In this document: one piece after another, positions 59,441-64,000 of the stretch | Position numbering within the stretch: the stretch's first letter is position 1 | Layout of the letters: each line of letters begins with the position of its first letter | NCBI RefSeq assembly: GCF_050908995.1 | Contig: NC_135120.1 | Span: forward strand, 11,917,433 to 11,981,432 | Reading direction: 5' to 3' | Length of the DNA: 64,000 nucleotides | Origin: Andrena cerasifolii | Taxonomy: Eukaryota > Arthropoda > Insecta > Hymenoptera > Andrenidae | Made by a program: the position numbers and the translations under genes | Notes under the pieces: model-generated | Database searches by the model: none | Seen by the model: only the letters and a program-made list of their open reading frames with translations | What the model was told of the DNA's origin: nothing

Positions 59441-60054
59441 TTAAGGCGGGATTCTCGTGTAACAGCCCCCGAAATTTATGATTTTTTAAAAAAAAAAAAT
59501 ATTGTTAATATTGCATTAAACTCTTGTGGGATGTAGGAGGCATATTTAAACTTGTAGAATTTTTTTTCTGTGACAAGAATCCACAGTAATTAATAAATAA
59601 TAATAATAATTTTGGGGGAAATGAAGAGGTAGCTTACTAAAAGGGGGTAAGTGTACCGAAACGTATGGAAAAAAAATATAGCGCTTGGATAAAATCATAA
59701 TTTTTTTTTAAGACAGGGCCCTAGAGTGGGCTTCTGAGCAGGGGCCCATTTTTCGGGGAAATAAAGCGGTAGTTTACTAAAAACGGGCTCAGTGTAATAA
59801 TACAGAAAACAATTTTTTTTTAAGGATGGGGGCCTTCTGTGCAGGGGCCCAGGTGGCAACTGCGCATCGGCCGCCCTGTTAAATCCGCCAGTGATAACAA
59901 GAAGGATTGACATAAAAAAAAATATTTTCTGCAAGCTTAAAGATGCCTCCTTACATCCCAAAAGAGTTTAATCCAATCTGACCACCAGTTTTCTAAAAAA
60001 AAATTCTTAAATTTCAGTTACTTTTGGGACTGTTAGACGAGAATCCTCCCTTAA
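59441..60054. mobile_element. TTAA-flanked foldback MITE with a nested insertion
   Basis: TTAA at 59441-59444 and 60051-60054 bounds termini GGCGGGATTCTCGT and ACGAGAATCCTCCC. About 140 bp of each end are inverted copies, for example AAACTCTTGTGGGATGTAGG on the left against the mirrored CCTTACATCCCAAAAGAGTT on the right. The middle is occupied by an unrelated hAT-like element. Confidence 0.7.
59610..59893. mobile_element. Nested hAT-like MITE, partly duplicated
   Basis: The right end TTAAATCCGCCAGTG (59879-59893) and the body (GAAATGAAGAGGTAGCTTAC, CAGGGGCCCAGGTGGCAACT) match the element at 51384-51618. The body appears twice in tandem, at about 59610-59750 and 59750-59893. The left terminus is decayed or lost. 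ACAAGAA flanks both sides of the inserted block, a possible target duplication. Confidence 0.65.
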
Positions 60055-63000
60055 GACGTCCAACGAATTACACTGCAGTGACGATTAATTAACGATGGGA
60101 ATCGACTTGCTAATTGACAATGGAACTGGTCCGGAACGTGCGAAGTGTCGAAGAAAGGATTACTTTGTGGTGTCTGTACTTGCGAAGCCTTTTACGATTA
60201 CTGTTAACTAATCAAGCTTGCGCTACTAGCAGCACTGATACACCTTGTATAAATGTAAAAACGGCTGCTTAACATGTGTATAAAATGCGCGCGCGCGTCG
60301 GTGTGTTTGTCTCTGAGGTAGAAGCGGTTTCGTATACAACTTACAATTAGAATCATCGAGTTCGTCTTAATTATCGTGGTAACGGCCACCCGTTTGTCAG
60401 TTTGTTCCGAGTACACAAGGTAAACTAAAATTGCGAACGATGGGGGATGAAACGGGGGGAGGTCCTTCGGCGAGGGATCGAGATGCGAGCGGGGGAATGA
60501 AGAGGAAGGTGGAAAGCAGGAGGCTCGATGTCGAACGACGTGGAAAACCGTTGGCATTTCGGGGAAACTTGCTACCGAACGGATGGTCGGACTTCTTCGA
60601 ACGTGTATAAAAACTCAGCGCTGTGGAAAGCAGAAGCGGCGTAAACGAAAGCGACGAATGCAAATAACCGAATACCTCTCGCAGAGATAATAAAAAGAAA
60701 ACAAAGAATAGCAACGTAACTCCGCGTGGTTTACTTTTAAGCTTCCAAAAAGGATAAAAAGAAGAAGAAGATTGCGAAGCCATCGAACTGGTAGAAACGA
60801 GCTGAAGCTCTGCTTTCCTGAAAGTAAAAAGGAGCAATCAGAGAAGCAAAGGGTGTACGCTCAGCGTGAAACTACGCAAGATCCTTTGAACAGAACTTTA
60901 GACACCCGGAAACAGAGATTAGAACGGCGAAGACGTTCGTCGTGGTGAGGCTGTGGAGCAGGGCAATCGAAGAGGAGGTCTGAATGCGTCTGAAAGGATC
61001 CAGCTGGAGTAGCAATTGCGTCGCGGTAGGAGCACGTCGAAGAGATTGCTCGACGGTGAACGGTGAGGATGGAGTCGAAGAATTGTTGGCGAATCAAAGG
61101 AATCGCGTCTATTAAAAGAGAAATACTCCCGGCGGTGGCGAACGACGTTAGTGTGACGCGTGGCCAGCCCCAATCACCGGTTAGCAGCGAGCCTGGCAAT
61201 TAATCTCCGCGTTAATTAGCCCTCGCTCCGCGGCGCACCTGTTCGCACGGGTGCTCCGAGTCTTTTCCGCTCATCGGCCGCTTCCTCTCTTCCCTGCCAG
61301 CCTATAATCAACGGGGACGATAGGTGCACGGAGGAGAAGAGAGGTCTAACGAGCAGACGGTCGCAATTAACAGGGAAAAGAACGAAGGAGATGATGCCCG
61401 AGGTGGAGACGCGTCGTTCGCCCGCCTCGTACGTACTTAGCTACGACATACTCGTGCGACAGAAAGCACCGCCACCCGCGGTACAGGGTGGGGGGTAGTA
61501 ACGATAATCGATAGCAGTCATTATCCGCAAATGTTGCACGGTGCTAATGAAAGATAAAAGAGAGATAGTGAGCGAAGATGAGAGAGAGAGAGAGAGGAAT
61601 AGAGATAAAAGAAGAGAGAAAGGAGAGAAAGAATAGATTGGTGTAACGAAGCTACACCGACGATCCCTACTATACACTCGACTATTGCATCGCTTGATTA
61701 TTGATTTATGTTATTTAAATCTTACCGACTATTATACTTTGTAGTTTGTACTTGGTTTTCATATACCTGAGAAAAGGACTCGTGGCACGAGCCGCCAACG
61801 GCGACCCCCGTTATCGAATTCATTCTGACCTTCTGTTTTAACTATCATCTGTGTCGTTCCACCCTGCTCGTCGTCAATCGTCCTCCGCCTTTACGATTCG
61901 CGAACGCTCCGCGCGCCCTGGGCGCGGCAACCGTCCGTGACCCTCCAGCGGCTGTCGCGGAGCATCGGCTCTTCCTTTTGAACTGTGCTTATGTACAGAG
62001 ATTTATAAACCTTCTCTTTCCTTATGTCCTTCCACTATTCCATTCTTCTTCTTCTTACTGCACCCTGTATGTCGTGTGTGAGGTAGCATTTGTACTAGTG
62101 TCTGACGAAGTATTGTGATCCGTTATTGTGACGGACGGCGCCGGACGGCGTGGATCGGTGGGCCTGGGACTCGCGACCGCCCCTGGCAGTGTAAAGTTTC
62201 TCCAGTCTTTCTGTTCGGATGCGTTAGGATAAGGATATATATATATATATATACAGTCTGCTTCCTACGAGCATCGATCGTTCGCGTGGCACCGTTACTT
62301 AAGTAATTAATCGATCGCTAAGGGGTCGATCCCTGTCCGCCTGAGATCCGCAAAGAGGCATAGGCTTGATACGACGGAACAGAACAGCCTGTACACGTAA
62401 AACGTCCTAACAACACTGTGACCAGTACGAACTGTCTGCGAACCACTCGGTGAGAAGTGCCAACTGTACAACCGATCCTCGTGGCTGGCGCGGGGAAGAG
62501 GGCCGCAGGGATAGCACGAGAACTGTAGAGCTAGGGTGCACCAGATTTTCTCATTGAAACTGATATGTATCTCGCGTTCGGTCTGACTCAGTGGCTGCTT
62601 AAATCGGCGCGGTCCTCTTCCCGCCATCTACTCCAACGGTCGGATAACATGCGTCGCAGAGGGGATGAAAGTCGCCGAGCGCGGTTCCCACTTAGAAACT
62701 GCGGCCGGCGACTAGTCACCCGTGAGCGGGCCAGCAAACGGAATCGTGCGCTGAAGTCGAATGATCCGGCGAGCTTGGTAAGTGGCGCGGGATCGAGTAA
62801 TCCAATGTGTCCGATGATCTTAGTAAAAAGGTCGGTCCTCGAGTCCTCCGCCCTTCCGTCGGTCCCGTCGCCGCGCCGTCCTCTTTCCACTATATTTAAA
62901 ACCGTCGTCGCTCATCGATCGTATCGTGTTACGTTATACAGCGTGTATAGTAAGTTTACAAAAATCCGCAATCTATCGTCTTGCCGCGCTCAATCGTTTA

Positions 63001-64000
63001 CCCCTTAACATTAGTTTACTTTGTACTATAAGTCGCGGCACGCCCCGACAGAATCGAGGGCCGCACGCCGCCGAAATCGAAGCCCCGCAGCGCGACACTG
63101 TGAGCCCTACGGTTTTACAATATTATCAATTATAATCGTAGATCGTTATTACTCTCCTCGCCGCGGAAGGCTCGTTACGCCCTCCCCGCTCCGTTCGCTT
63201 TCCGCCCTCTCTTTTTTTGTTTATGCTTTTTTTTCCTCACGTTAAATATGCTTATGCGTGCGCGATACATGTACTATGCGATTCATTATCAACTATGGTA
63301 TAGTACTATATACTATACGATGATCAAACAGTGTAGCAGTTGCCGGTGCACTCCGCGCGTGTCTCTCTTCAATGTGCAGCGATAACATGGACCATCCCTC
63401 GCGTCCACGCGAGCACGCAGCAACCCCGCTCTCCCCCCCCCCTACCCCGAAACAGACAACCCTCCCGCCATCCGCATTCCCACCCGCCTCTCACCCTCGA
63501 CGCTCTGCCCGCCCGCGCGACTCCGTGCCGAATAGCAGCGACGGAGGCTCACCTCGATCTCTTTTTTTACTCTTTTTCACGTCTTTTTTTTTTTCTTTTC
63601 TTCTCTCGTTCGAATCGCGGTCAGGCCGCTTACACCGCGAGTCACGGCCGCGGGGCGCGTCGAGCGGTGCCTTTCACCCGCCGTCGTCGATACTCCAGAG
63701 ACATTTATTCCTACTACCCTCCTACCCTCCGCAGTCACTTTTCGCTAAATCGCGCGACGTCCCGGAGACGCGAGAGAACGCCCCGGCGGACCCGCGGTGT
63801 AAAGCTTCGCCTCCCCTCAAGCTGTGTCACACACGACATCTATAAAGGATTTTCAATCCGTAAAACACATATTATAGAAACAACATGCAACATTTTATCC
63901 TACGCCGTGATACAATAATGGTACATACGTATGCGTACGCTCGCGCGTGGCTTCGTAACGTGGATATATGCACGCAACCGCGTACGCATTTACCGCGCCT
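60055..64000. other. Non-coding, microsatellite-rich, no supported gene
   Basis: The stretch holds a GA run (61571-61596), a TA run (62236-62253) and C- or T-rich tracts (63430-63600). Several open frames exist on both strands (longest 63340-63918, 192 codons), but they overlap, are dominated by Arg/Ser/Pro from skewed composition, and lack domains or splice structure. It may be UTR or intron of a gene beyond 64 kb. Confidence 0.35.

Noticed and set aside
63340..63918. 192-codon frame at the window end
   Set aside because: It overlaps another long frame in a different phase, its Pro/Arg/Ser content comes from C-rich sequence, and it has no domain.

Overview
The window is eukaryotic and almost certainly from an insect. 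Coding sequence is split by GT-AG introns, the three recognisable genes have clear insect counterparts, and base composition swings between AT-rich and GC-rich stretches. The density of small inverted-repeat transposons and the gene set suggest Hymenoptera (ant or wasp), but that is inference and no single site proves it. Only about 4 kb is coding.

Layout. 1-24.8 kb: no recognisable gene. It holds a cluster of short stem-loops (1.44-1.62 kb), two 5'-truncated non-LTR retrotransposon tails (1.65 and 23.1 kb), many inverted-repeat elements, a 31-bp minisatellite (10.28-10.86 kb) and a 782-bp foldback hAT-type element with a perfect 8-bp target duplication (23.76-24.54 kb). 24.86-29.59 kb (+): eight exons of a class-II DYRK kinase (Dyrk2 type); the 5' end lies upstream and was not found. 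29.6 to about 35.5 kb: 3' flank, probably a very long 3' UTR. 36.0-49.15 kb: one giant palindrome of about 13.1 kb. Its arms carry a 170-bp satellite, about 14 copies on the left and about 50 on the right, the latter in higher-order blocks, around a 130-bp loop. It looks like a non-autonomous foldback element and is the most unusual structure here. 50.09-51.10 kb (-): complete three-exon CCDC43 gene. 52.56-56.90 kb (+): complete nine-exon GMC oxidoreductase, best match ninaG, with foldback elements in its introns. 57-64 kb: non-coding, microsatellite-rich, with a TTAA element at 59.44-60.05 kb that holds a nested hAT-like element.

How parts relate. The three genes are not a functional unit: a protein kinase, a coiled-coil protein of unknown role and an FAD-dependent oxidoreductase. 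CCDC43 and the GMC gene are divergently arranged with about 1.5 kb between start codons. That gap holds a hAT-like MITE, diverged direct repeats and a 27-bp-stem hairpin. The foldback elements share one architecture at very different sizes, and the two largest carry tandem repeats inside their arms.
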